IMG/VR virus record: IMGVR_UViG_3300013099_000017
Span: 80,244-144,243 of that record
DNA: 64,000 nucleotides
Direction: 5' to 3' (one strand)
From: a virus
In this document: positions 39,948 through 49,100 of the stretch, one piece after another
Layout: the number at the start of each line of letters is the position of its first letter
Position numbering within the stretch: position 1 is the stretch's first letter
Made by a program: the position numbers and the translations under genes
Notes under the pieces: model-generated
Seen by the model: the letters and a program-made list of their open reading frames with translations, nothing else
The model's database searches: none
What the model was told of the DNA's origin: nothing

Positions 39948-40249
39948 GTAAATATAAAGAATATTTAAACGAAGCAAATAGTGGTAAATATGAAATTTAT
40001 CATGATTCATTAACAAGTGCCGTTCAAGAAATGGAATCATATGTTGTTAAAAATGGTTATACGTTGGATGATGAAGAAATGGCTGAAACCGTAGGGTTTG
40101 GTCCAAAAAAACCTTCTGGTGGAAAAACTAACCGATATACCATGTCGTTATATAAGGATGGTAAAAAGCAACGTAAGGCTATTCATTTCCAAGTTTATAA
40201 TCGTGAAACAAAACGAAACACTTTTGAGTTAAATATGTATATTAGATGA
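39944..40249 (+). CDS. capsid-targeted protein (101 aa, putative)
   Basis: Begins MSKYKEYLNEANSG, with LNE/A at residues 8 to 11, the closest match in the window to the T4 internal-protein start. The mature part is basic (GPKKPSGGKTNRYTMSLYKD). Confidence 0.6.
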   Translation: MSKYKEYLNEANSGKYEIYHDSLTSAVQEMESYVVKNGYTLDDEEMAETVGFGPKKPSGGKTNRYTMSLYKDGKKQRKAIHFQVYNRETKRNTFELNMYIR

Positions 40250-40692
40250 AAAAATTTAAACAATTCTTAAATGATTACAGTAAAAAAGCTCCAGTATTGG
40301 AGGCAAAGAATGTCTATGCTGTCAATTTTACATTTAGAGATTTAAAGAAAATCATACAACTTGAAGATTCACCAAATGATTATATTGATCAATTAACAAC
40401 GATCATGAAATTGAGTAATTCAAAAGGTGGTGCAACCATTAATGAAATGATATTTAATGGTTGGGAAAAACAAATCAAGAAATATACCAAAGACATTATA
40501 TTAATTGAAAAATTATCAAATCGTTTCATTAATGGTGATAAATCTGAAACAATTATTGAAATTTATAAAACCTTTCCTGATGATAAGGAATGGATTAAAG
40601 AATTAAATACAAATTCTAATAAAATTAATAAAGAATTAAAAACCCCATTAGAAGAATTATTTTTAGCATTAGGTAAAAAAGAATGGATATGA
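40246..40692 (+). CDS. capsid-targeted protein (148 aa, putative)
   Basis: Begins MKKFKQFLNDYSKK. The rest is helical and lysine-rich with no recognised motif. Overlaps both neighbours by four bases. Confidence 0.5.
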   Translation: MKKFKQFLNDYSKKAPVLEAKNVYAVNFTFRDLKKIIQLEDSPNDYIDQLTTIMKLSNSKGGATINEMIFNGWEKQIKKYTKDIILIEKLSNRFINGDKSETIIEIYKTFPDDKEWIKELNTNSNKINKELKTPLEELFLALGKKEWI

Positions 40693-41201
40693 AATCATTT
40701 AAACAATTTAATGAGGGTAATTTATCTAAACTTAAATCACTAAAAAAGTCCAAAACAGATAACATCAAATCATTTGATAGATTAGGTAAGGGTGATAAAA
40801 TTACAATTGGTAATAAAAATATCATTTTATCTAATAGAGTTGAATTGAAAACACATCCTTATGAACTTGATGGATGGTATATCGCATTAGCACAAGATGG
40901 AAATGATTCTTATTATATTACAAAATCTAAAAATTCAGATACTTATAAATTATATAAAGCATTAAAATTATCACAAGTTGGTTCAGAATATGAACCAATT
41001 GCAAAATCACCAAAATTAACTAAAAATAAAATTATTATAGAAGATATAAAAATTCCTATAAAAGTTGGTGATATTGTATTGGGTGGTAAATTTAAAAACA
41101 AAAAAATCAAAGTTAAATCTATTGGTAAAAATGAAAAAGGTGATATCACCATTAACAATAGACCATTATTAAAATTTAGAATAATCGATCAGGATAAATA
41201 A
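40689..41201 (+). CDS. capsid-targeted protein (170 aa, putative)
   Basis: ATG 40689 gives MKSFKQFNEGNLSK, with FNE/G at residues 7 to 10. Two beta-rich repeats of GD.I..GNK / GDIVLGGKFKNKKI type suggest small barrel domains. Unknown target. Confidence 0.55.
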   Translation: MKSFKQFNEGNLSKLKSLKKSKTDNIKSFDRLGKGDKITIGNKNIILSNRVELKTHPYELDGWYIALAQDGNDSYYITKSKNSDTYKLYKALKLSQVGSEYEPIAKSPKLTKNKIIIEDIKIPIKVGDIVLGGKFKNKKIKVKSIGKNEKGDITINNRPLLKFRIIDQDK

Positions 41202-41533
41202 TGATGCAAGACATATATCAAGTTATAGTTCGGGGAAATTTTTGGGGTGGTCGATACTATGAAGATAGTTTGGATTCTATTTTTGTATTGGCTGATGATA
41301 AGCAAGATGCTGTTAATATAGCAAAATCAAATATTGAACAAGTTGAAGTTCATTTTAGAAATAAAAGGTATTATGGTGGAAAGTTGGCTATTGCTAAACA
41401 CGATAAATATAAATTTAAAGAACGTAATATTTGTGTTGCCAAAACATCATACCAAAAAGTTTATAATAAAACATTAACAAAACACGGAAACTTTGAAAAA
41501 GTAAATCTAAACACATTAGGGACAAATGAATGA
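41201..41533 (+). CDS. hypothetical protein (110 aa)
   Basis: Begins MMQDIYQVIVRGNFWGGRYY. It has strands and a helix that could make a ferredoxin-like fold. No targeting peptide. Unknown. Confidence 0.5.
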   Translation: MMQDIYQVIVRGNFWGGRYYEDSLDSIFVLADDKQDAVNIAKSNIEQVEVHFRNKRYYGGKLAIAKHDKYKFKERNICVAKTSYQKVYNKTLTKHGNFEKVNLNTLGTNE

Positions 41534-42243
41534 ATACATTTAAACAATATTTAATTGAAGCTGGACAAGGGGCAGGACAACTTGAATTAGTAAAAACAGA
41601 CGTTAAAAAAGCAAGGGAATATGCTGAAAAAGATTTTCAAAAATATGATCGTGATTTAGATGAACAAATTCCTGATTTTGATAAGAATTATTTATTTGCT
41701 CAAAAACAAGCAGGGTCAGGTAAAACACAACGTAAAGATATGCCTGTAATTGAAGAAAAAGATGTTAAGGATTTACAGCGTAGACTAGAAAATGGTCATA
41801 TTGATATTAAATCACCACATCCTAAAAATACTAAACATCCTTTTCCAAAAGGACTAACACAACAAACCGGACATCAATGGTTGGAAAATGGATTAAAGCG
41901 TCATGATGGTAGTATTAAAGATGATATCGTAAAAGTTAAGATGGAGCAAGTTACCGTTGGGTCATTACATCCAATACAAAAACAAATATATTTTGATAAG
42001 TCAATTAATCCAATTGCAGAAAATGGTGCTGTTAAATCAAAAGCATTTATGACAGGAAAAAATACTACTTTCATTATGTCAAAAGATCATTACATCATTG
42101 ATGGACATCATAGATTTTTAGCTTCTGTATTATTAGATCCAACAATGAAAGTTAATTCATTGGTTATTGATTTACCAATTAAAGATTTACTACCATTAAC
42201 ATTATCCTACTCAGATGCAGTAGGAAACAAAAGGAACGCATAA
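41530..42243 (+). CDS. ParB/Srx-fold-like protein, capsid-targeted (237 aa)
   Basis: Begins MNTFKQYLIEAGQGAG; LIE/A at residues 8 to 11 is a typical cleavage site. SLHPIQKQIYFDKSINPI and YIIDGHHRFLASVLLD match the 36834 paralogue, with an extra segment (PKNTKHPFPKGLTQQTGHQW) inserted in the middle. A nuclease or nucleotide-binding role is possible from the fold. Confidence 0.65.
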   Translation: MNTFKQYLIEAGQGAGQLELVKTDVKKAREYAEKDFQKYDRDLDEQIPDFDKNYLFAQKQAGSGKTQRKDMPVIEEKDVKDLQRRLENGHIDIKSPHPKNTKHPFPKGLTQQTGHQWLENGLKRHDGSIKDDIVKVKMEQVTVGSLHPIQKQIYFDKSINPIAENGAVKSKAFMTGKNTTFIMSKDHYIIDGHHRFLASVLLDPTMKVNSLVIDLPIKDLLPLTLSYSDAVGNKRNA

Positions 42244-42244
42244 C

Positions 42245-42511
42245 ATGGCATTTACACATATACCAAATAACTCAGATTGGGAATACGATAACGCACCTCC
42301 TGACCCTGGAGGAAAACAATCTAATTTGTGGAATAAACAAGTTAATGGTATTCGTGTTAATTCTGGTGGTGATGAAGTTTACTCACATTGTCGAAAAATT
42401 GGAACAAGTGTACAAACTTCCGGTGAGTTAAATAAATCTTATTGGGATAATCAAAGAATATCATTTAATGTTACTGGTGGTTCCGGTGAATCAGTACATG
42501 TTGCTAATTAA
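42245..42511 (+). CDS. hypothetical protein (88 aa)
   Basis: Begins MAFTHIPNNSDWEYDNAPPD; glycine- and asparagine-rich, beta-type, which could be a small virion protein. One base separates it from the previous stop; AAAAGGAACG gives a ribosome binding site. Confidence 0.5.
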   Translation: MAFTHIPNNSDWEYDNAPPDPGGKQSNLWNKQVNGIRVNSGGDEVYSHCRKIGTSVQTSGELNKSYWDNQRISFNVTGGSGESVHVAN

Positions 42512-42516
42512 CATTG

Positions 42517-42524
42517 TATAAATA
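42517..42524 (+). promoter_or_regulatory. late promoter motif TATAAATA
   Basis: Exact motif 16 bases before ATG 42541. It fits late expression of the next gene. Confidence 0.55.
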
Positions 42525-42540
42525 ATTACATGGAATTAAT

Positions 42541-42978
42541 ATGAAAAATCTCTTTGAAGATGGTGAACCAACAAATAGTGTAAGTGCTGGATCAATGGAT
42601 TCACATGAAGCAACTGATGGTAAAAGAAAAAAAGAAAAAACAAAAATAGCAAGGCGTAAAAAAATGAAAAAATATAAAGAATATCAGGAATCATTGAAAG
42701 AAGATCATGTTGATGATGGTTGGGTTCAATATCAATATGAAGATTCAACATCAATGAAAAAAGCAGTTGTTAATTTAAATATTTCACCAGAAGATTATGT
42801 TATGTATCCTGTTGAAAAATATATTGAATTTAAAAAAGAAAGTGATTTGGAAGCAGTTTTAAAAATCATTGACGATCCACATCATCAAAAACCATTCCAT
42901 CCATATCACGAACATGAACATGATGATCATATAAGTGATTATGAATACGATTATGAAGAAGAAGATTTAGAATTATAA
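42541..42978 (+). CDS. late protein (145 aa) with internal targeting-like start
   Basis: The N terminus MKNLFEDGEPTNSVSAGSM recalls short phage structural-protein starts. A lysine-rich linker leads to an internal Met at 42664 that begins MKKYKEYQESLKED, a capsid-targeting-like pattern, so a second start there is possible. The C-terminal end is very rich in His, Asp and Glu. Confidence 0.5.
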   Translation: MKNLFEDGEPTNSVSAGSMDSHEATDGKRKKEKTKIARRKKMKKYKEYQESLKEDHVDDGWVQYQYEDSTSMKKAVVNLNISPEDYVMYPVEKYIEFKKESDLEAVLKIIDDPHHQKPFHPYHEHEHDDHISDYEYDYEEEDLEL

Positions 42979-43001
42979 TATCAAATTAAGGAAGTTAAAC
43001 A

Positions 43002-43424
43002 ATGAGTAAAAATATAAACATAGCACCAAGTTATTGTCCGAAAGCCAAAGCAACTAAACGTGGTTGGGAAGATCCTGAAACTGGTGAATTATTGGTATCC
43101 AATAAAAGTTTGGATTTAGAGTTAATTAATTCTGGTGTTTCATTAAATGATGTTGTTTCAGCAAACGTTGAAACTACCACAAAAGATGAAACCTTATATG
43201 ATGAATTAGTTGAAATGAATAAGGAATTGGAAGAATTAGTTGAAATGAATAAGGAATTGGAAGAAGAACCTGTTGAATTGGCAGAAAAAACCGAAGAAAA
43301 AATTAATTTAAGTACCATGAATAAAACTGAAATCATTGCTTATGCTGAGAATGTTTTAGATTTAGAATTGAGTATGGATGATACTAAAAAAAGTTTAATT
43401 GAACAAATAAAAAACCAAAAGTAA
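43002..43424 (+). CDS. hypothetical protein with an internal repeat (140 aa)
   Basis: The N terminus (APSYCPKAKATKRGWEDPET, GELLVS) is a conserved phage start. ELVEMNKELE is repeated in tandem around residues 68 to 87. The C-terminal 35 residues resemble a HeH/LEM-like DNA-binding helix pair. Unknown role. Confidence 0.55.
   Translation: MSKNINIAPSYCPKAKATKRGWEDPETGELLVSNKSLDLELINSGVSLNDVVSANVETTTKDETLYDELVEMNKELEELVEMNKELEEEPVELAEKTEEKINLSTMNKTEIIAYAENVLDLELSMDDTKKSLIEQIKNQK
43203..43262 (+). repeat. tandem 30-bp direct repeat inside a gene
   Basis: Two identical 30-base units lie end to end at 43203-43232 and 43233-43262. They add ten residues in frame, so the copy number can vary without breaking the gene. 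Confidence 0.85.
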
Positions 43425-43427
43425 AAT

Positions 43428-43781
43428 ATGAATGATAATGATGATTTTGTTCAGTATTGTATAAAAAACTACAAAGCACGTTTTTTCTCACTGGATGAAT
43501 TTAAAAAAGATTTAAGTACCGTAACCAATATTAAAAAAATGTTATCACGGTACTTAACATCCAATAAAATTAATGAAAGACTTGTTTTAAATCATGTAAT
43601 TACACTCAATAATGTATTTGGTGTGGAAGCAACTAATGTTATATTATTCTATAAATTGGAAGATAAATTTTATCCTGCCATTAAATCTATATTAATATTT
43701 CTTAATATATACATTCAGAGCAATCTTACACATAGAATAAAACAAGATGTTAAATTAACCGATTTATTAGAAATATCTTGA
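43428..43781 (+). CDS. conserved T4-type hypothetical protein (117 aa)
   Basis: The pattern RLVLNHVITLNNVFGVEATN near residue 52 and a run of hydrophobic helices after it resemble conserved hypotheticals that lie beside primase or helicase genes in T4-like phages. Role unknown. Confidence 0.6.
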   Translation: MNDNDDFVQYCIKNYKARFFSLDEFKKDLSTVTNIKKMLSRYLTSNKINERLVLNHVITLNNVFGVEATNVILFYKLEDKFYPAIKSILIFLNIYIQSNLTHRIKQDVKLTDLLEIS

Positions 43782-43806
43782 CATAATATATATATTGTGC
43801 TAAACT
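43778..43806 (+). promoter_or_regulatory. sigma70-type promoter
   Basis: TTGACA at 43778 and TAAACT at 43801 with a 17-base spacer, just upstream of the primase. Confidence 0.6.
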
Positions 43807-43842
43807 GGGTCAAATGAAATAAATTCATAATGAGAACGATTA

Positions 43843-44847
43843 ATGGCAGATCCGTACATAGACATGAAGTATATTCGATTGTTATCAACACAATTGAGAA
43901 ATTACAAGGAAAAGAAAAATAATTTAATTAATTTTTCGTGTCCGATATGTGGTGATTCTGAAAAAGATAAGCTCAAAGCAAGAGGTTATATCTATGAAAA
44001 ACAAAACAAATATCAATATAAATGTCATAATTGCAATGTTGGTATGTCTGCTGGAAATTTAATTAAAGCTGTTAATCCGGAATTATGGAAAGAATGGAAA
44101 GCTGAGAAATTTAAAAGTAAATATAAGCCAAAACCAAAATTCAACAATTCATTATTTAAGAATAAACCAAAGATACTTGATTATGTATTAGGTATGGAAT
44201 CTTTAGATAAATTAGATGATGATCATGTTGCTGTTCGTTATGTTAAAAGTAGATTAATACCCAAAGAACAATATCATAGAATTTATTACACGGATAATAT
44301 AAATAAAATTGGTGTTCAATTGGGATATGATGATAAATTTCCTGTTGCTGATATGATTGTATTTGAATTTATCAATATGGATGGGAGAACTACACACATT
44401 CAAGGTCGATATATTGATCCACAATCAAAAGAATTTAGATTTGTTACATTGGATATGATGAAAGATCAACCAAAAATATTTGGTTTAGAAACAATCGATC
44501 CAACTAAAAAAGTATATATTGTTGAAGCACCAATTGACAGTTTATTTTTACCAAACTGTATTGCTTATGCAGGATCAAGCCTAAATACATTTACACCCGA
44601 ATATGATGATTTTACAATCATTTTGGATCGAGAACCTAAAAATTCAGTAATTGTGAAAATTATGATGAAATGTATTGAAAAGGGATTCCCCATTGCTATT
44701 TTACCAAATGATTTAGACGGTAAAGATATTAATGATTATGTGAAGTGGGGATATGATCTCATTCCCTTAAAGGAATTGATTGACAATAATACCTTTCAGG
44801 GAATGAAAGCGAAATTAAAAATGACATTATGGAGAAAAGGAATTTGA
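43843..44847 (+). CDS. gp61-like DNA primase
   Basis: It makes RNA primers for lagging-strand synthesis with the gp41-type helicase at 30813. FSCPICGDSEKDKLKARGYI and KCHNCN near residues 30 to 65 form the zinc-binding domain, with the same layout as T4 gp61. VYIVEAPIDSLFLPNCIAY and ITIILDREPKN-type strands (near 225 and 258) form the TOPRIM catalytic core. 334 residues is a normal length. Confidence 0.88.
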   Translation: MADPYIDMKYIRLLSTQLRNYKEKKNNLINFSCPICGDSEKDKLKARGYIYEKQNKYQYKCHNCNVGMSAGNLIKAVNPELWKEWKAEKFKSKYKPKPKFNNSLFKNKPKILDYVLGMESLDKLDDDHVAVRYVKSRLIPKEQYHRIYYTDNINKIGVQLGYDDKFPVADMIVFEFINMDGRTTHIQGRYIDPQSKEFRFVTLDMMKDQPKIFGLETIDPTKKVYIVEAPIDSLFLPNCIAYAGSSLNTFTPEYDDFTIILDREPKNSVIVKIMMKCIEKGFPIAILPNDLDGKDINDYVKWGYDLIPLKELIDNNTFQGMKAKLKMTLWRKGI

Positions 44848-45464
44848 TAGATTTAAAATTAACACCATCGACTACTACTAATTCATCTTTATGTGATGTA
44901 TTTGGTGGAAATATTGAATTAGGAAATTTGATTGCAAGCGTACAATCTATTAAAATAAAAATAGGTTATGAACTTGAAACTCAAATATGTTCTATTATAA
45001 ATAAAAATAATGAAATTTATAGGCATCATAAAACAACAATAAACAAAACAACAATAGAAGCTGATATTATTGATTGTACAAATAAAAGAATAATTGAAAT
45101 AAAAAATGGTGTAAATTTTGATACAAAAAAAAGTAAAGGGGAACTTAGTTCATTATCAAAATTATATGATTATTATAATCATTTAGATTATAAATGTTAT
45201 TTTGTTTCATGGGATGCAATAACATATGATGCAATTATTTCTGGAATGAAGTTAAAACGAAACGAACAACCAGAAAATATTGAATTCTTAACAGGACAAA
45301 TGTTTGCCGATTTATATGAATTTGATTACACTATCCCTCAAAAAAATATACATAATAAAACACAGGAAAATATACAAATATTTAAGAATTATTTTAATAA
45401 TATTGATTTTACCAAACAAAAACAAACAAAATCATGTAATTGTGAACCAAGGGTATTATTTTGA
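44829..45464 (+). CDS. PD-(D/E)XK restriction-endonuclease-like protein (211 aa)
   Basis: EADIIDCTNKRIIEIKNGVN near residue 78 carries D...ExK, the catalytic signature of type II restriction endonucleases. It overlaps the next gene, a DPPY methyltransferase, by four bases, and together they look like a restriction-modification pair. Start ATG 44829 overlaps the primase end; TTG 44844 is an alternative. Confidence 0.65.
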   Translation: MEKRNLIDLKLTPSTTTNSSLCDVFGGNIELGNLIASVQSIKIKIGYELETQICSIINKNNEIYRHHKTTINKTTIEADIIDCTNKRIIEIKNGVNFDTKKSKGELSSLSKLYDYYNHLDYKCYFVSWDAITYDAIISGMKLKRNEQPENIEFLTGQMFADLYEFDYTIPQKNIHNKTQENIQIFKNYFNNIDFTKQKQTKSCNCEPRVLF

Positions 45465-46150
45465 AAAATTCAATTAAAAATATTGATGCTACTATAGGAT
45501 TAAAAAATATACCAAGTTCTTCTGTGGATTTAATTGTTACTGATCCACCATATCCGGTCATATCTGGTGGTCCAGGGGATAAAACATCCCCACAAGGGGT
45601 AATAAAAAGTAATGATGGTAAAATATTTAAACATAATGATATACATATCAAAGAATGGATATATGAATGTTATAGAGTATTAAAACCAAATACACATATA
45701 TATATTATGGTGAATTTTTTAAATTTGTCGGAATATTTAATAGAAATACAAAAAGCAAAATTTAAATTACATAATTTACTTGTATGGAAAAAGAACAATG
45801 TCACACCAAATCGTTGGTACATGAAAAATGCAGAATACACTATATTTGCATATAAAGGTTCAGCTAAAAGAATTAATAATGTTGGTCAAAGTAATACAGT
45901 ACATGAAATAAAAAATATTACTGGCAATAAAGTACATCCTACTGAAAAACCAATAGAATTAATGGATTTATATATTAATAATTCATCAAATAAAAATGAT
46001 TTAGTTTTAGATCCGTTTATGGGGTCGGGTAGTGTTGCACTTTCATGTATTAACAATAAAAGGAATTATATTGGGTTTGAAATAGATAAAGATTATTACA
46101 ATATAATTAATAATAGAATAAAAAATAATATAAACACTAAACTATTTTAA
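45461..46150 (+). CDS. beta-class DNA methyltransferase (N6-A or N4-C)
   Basis: Catalytic motif IV DPPYPV near residue 28 comes before SAM-binding motif I LDPFMGSGSVALSC near 185, the beta-class order. KVHPTEKP near 162 is also typical. The start is TTG, overlapping the nuclease stop. It would protect phage DNA from the paired nuclease. Confidence 0.8.
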   Translation: MKNSIKNIDATIGLKNIPSSSVDLIVTDPPYPVISGGPGDKTSPQGVIKSNDGKIFKHNDIHIKEWIYECYRVLKPNTHIYIMVNFLNLSEYLIEIQKAKFKLHNLLVWKKNNVTPNRWYMKNAEYTIFAYKGSAKRINNVGQSNTVHEIKNITGNKVHPTEKPIELMDLYINNSSNKNDLVLDPFMGSGSVALSCINNKRNYIGFEIDKDYYNIINNRIKNNINTKLF

Positions 46151-46161
46151 GAAAATATATT

Positions 46162-49100
46162 ATGACAGATGAAACATTTAGATTAATGCATGAAGCAGAA
46201 ATATTACACAAAAGGATTAAAGAGTTAATGGAAAACACAAAATTTCAGGATGAATTCAGTAAAGAAATATGGCAAAGTACATATAAAGATCACAGTGATG
46301 AAAACGTTGATGATACATTTAGACGGGTAGCAACATATGTAGCAAGCGTTGAACCATCATTTGAATTACAATTAGAATGGCAACAAAAGTTTTATGATGC
46401 TTTAACTGATTTCAAAATCACGGCTGGTGGAAGAATTTATTCAAATGCAGGTACAGAGTGGGCTAAAAAGGGGACAGGTTTATTAAATTGTTATGTTGCT
46501 CCAAGAAAAAATAAAGATATTGATAGTCTTAATAATATCTTAGATACGGTTAAAGATCAAAGCAATACATTAAAATCCGAAGGGGGTTGGGGAGAAAATT
46601 TCTCTTATATTAGACCAAGGGGAGGTTTTATTCATGGTGTTGGTGTAGAAACTCCAGGAGCAGTTAAATATATGGAAATATTTGACAAAACTTCTGATGT
46701 TATTACAAGTGGTTCAGGTCGTAAATCAAAAAATAAAAAAGCTAAAGGTAAAATCCGTAAAGGTGCAATGATGGGTGTATTAGATTGCTTATCAGGAAAT
46801 ACATTAATTGATACAATAGATGGTAAAATTGCTATTAAAGATTTAGTTGGAAAAAATCCATATCTATATTGTACTGATGGTAATGGTAATATATTTGTTA
46901 GACAGGCACAATTAGTATGGTCAAAAGGTATTAGAAAAACAATTAAAATAACTATGGATGGTCATGAAACATTAGAATGTACACCAGAACATGAAATAAT
47001 GCTATCAAATGGTTCTTATAAAATGGCAAAAGATTTAACAACTGGTGATAGTTTATCAGTATTAAATCGAAAAATGTATAATAAACAATATATATATTTA
47101 GGTGTATCAGGAAATAGAATTAAAATAGCAGAACATCATGCTACTTATGAAATGAAATATGGTGAATATCCTACATGTACAGGTAAAAAAAGAAAAGGTT
47201 GGATGACATTAGCACATCATAAAGATGAATGTAAATGGAATAATCATCCTGATAATATTGAAAAAATGACATTATCAGATCATGCTAAATTACACGACAA
47301 CATTTTAAGAGAAAATCAAAAAAGAATTTCTAAAGAAAGAAAGGGGAAAAGTTGGGATGAATATTATGGTAAAGAACTAGCAGATCGTATTAAAAAATCA
47401 TCAAATTTCAATCATAAAGTAGTTAAAATTGAAACGCATATTGAACAAGAAGTGTTTGATATTGCTATGCCAGAGTATCATAATTTTGTAGCAAATGGGG
47501 TATTTGTACATAACTGTTGGCATCCAGATATTTTTGAATTTATTACAGCAAAACAAAATGCAGGAAGATTGACCAAATTTAATATGTCAGTAAATTGTAC
47601 AAATGAATTTATGGCAAGAGTAATTGAAATTGAAGATAATGGTTGTGATGAATTTGATACAATTGATATTTGGGATCTTAAATTTCCGGATACCACTTAT
47701 TCAAAATATAGTGATGAATGGGATGGTGATTTAGAATTATGGGAATCTAAGGGATATCCAACTATTATACATGATACCGTTAGTGTTAAGCACTTGTGGA
47801 ACATTATAATGGAATCTACTTATAATCGTGCAGAACCTGGAATTTTGTGGTGTGATCGTGCTAATGAATTTAACCCTGCTTATTATATTGAAAAAATTCG
47901 TGCAACAAATCCATGCGGTGAACAATTTCTTGCTGAGAGTGGTGTATGTGATTTAGCATCATATAACTTAACTCAGTATATTGAAGAAGATTCAAATGGT
48001 GGACATTATTTCAATTTTGAGAAATTTGAAAAATATATTTCCGTTGGTGTAAGATTTTTAGATAATGTTAATACTGTATCAAATTCACCATTACCAGAAT
48101 ATAAAGATTCTATGTTAAATAAACGCAGAATTGGTTTAGGTATTTTAGGGTGGGGATCATTGTTATTCATGTTAAAAATTCGTTTTGGTAGTACGGATGC
48201 TAATACTTTACGTGATAAAATAATGCAAACATTAGCAACTAAATCATATGAATATAGTATTGATTTGGCTATTGAAAAAGGTATGTTTACTTATTGTGAT
48301 CCAATTAAACATGCTGATGGTAAATTTATTCAAAATCTACATTTATCACAAGATTACATGGATAAATTAAGAACTACAGGTATTAGAAATAGTTCATTAT
48401 TATCATGTCAGCCTACCGGAAACACATCTATTTTTGCTAATATTGTGAGTGGCGGGATTGAGCCTGTATTCATGCCAGAATATATCAGAACTGTTATCGT
48501 TAATAGTATGCCCGAAGAAATTTCACATGTTTGTCCAAAATGGTATGAGGGTGAATGGAATGAAACCGATGTGTTTTCATTTACCAAAGAAGGTGATGAA
48601 GAAATTCTTAAAGGTAAAATGAATGGCATCATGTATAAAATTGACAAAAATCGTGGATTAACAAAAGAAGTATTGTGTGAAGATTATGGTGTACGTTGGT
48701 TAAAAGCCCGTGGTGAATATGATCCAACTGCTGATTATATTGTAACTACAACTGAATTAACTGCTGATGATCATTTAAATGATTTAAAAGGATTTGCAAG
48801 ATGGGTAGATAGTGCGTTAAGTAAAACAATTAATTTACCAAATGATTATTCCTTTGAAGATTTTAAAAACGTTTATCTTGATACTTACAAAACGGGATAT
48901 ATTAAAGGTATAACTACTTATCGTGCAGGTACAATGACAACTGTATTGAGTTCAGTTGATGATCAAATAAAAGAAGAAGAAATTATTCTTGATGATGTTA
49001 AAATGCCTGATAGTGCCTCAGCTACAATTAAAACAATTAAAGCCGAAGGTAAAAAATGGTATTTAACGATTGTTTATCATACAGATAGTGATAAACCATT

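Noticed and set aside
43203-43262. CRISPR-type repeat
   Set aside because: The two 30-base units are adjacent without spacers and lie in frame inside a gene, so this is a coding repeat.
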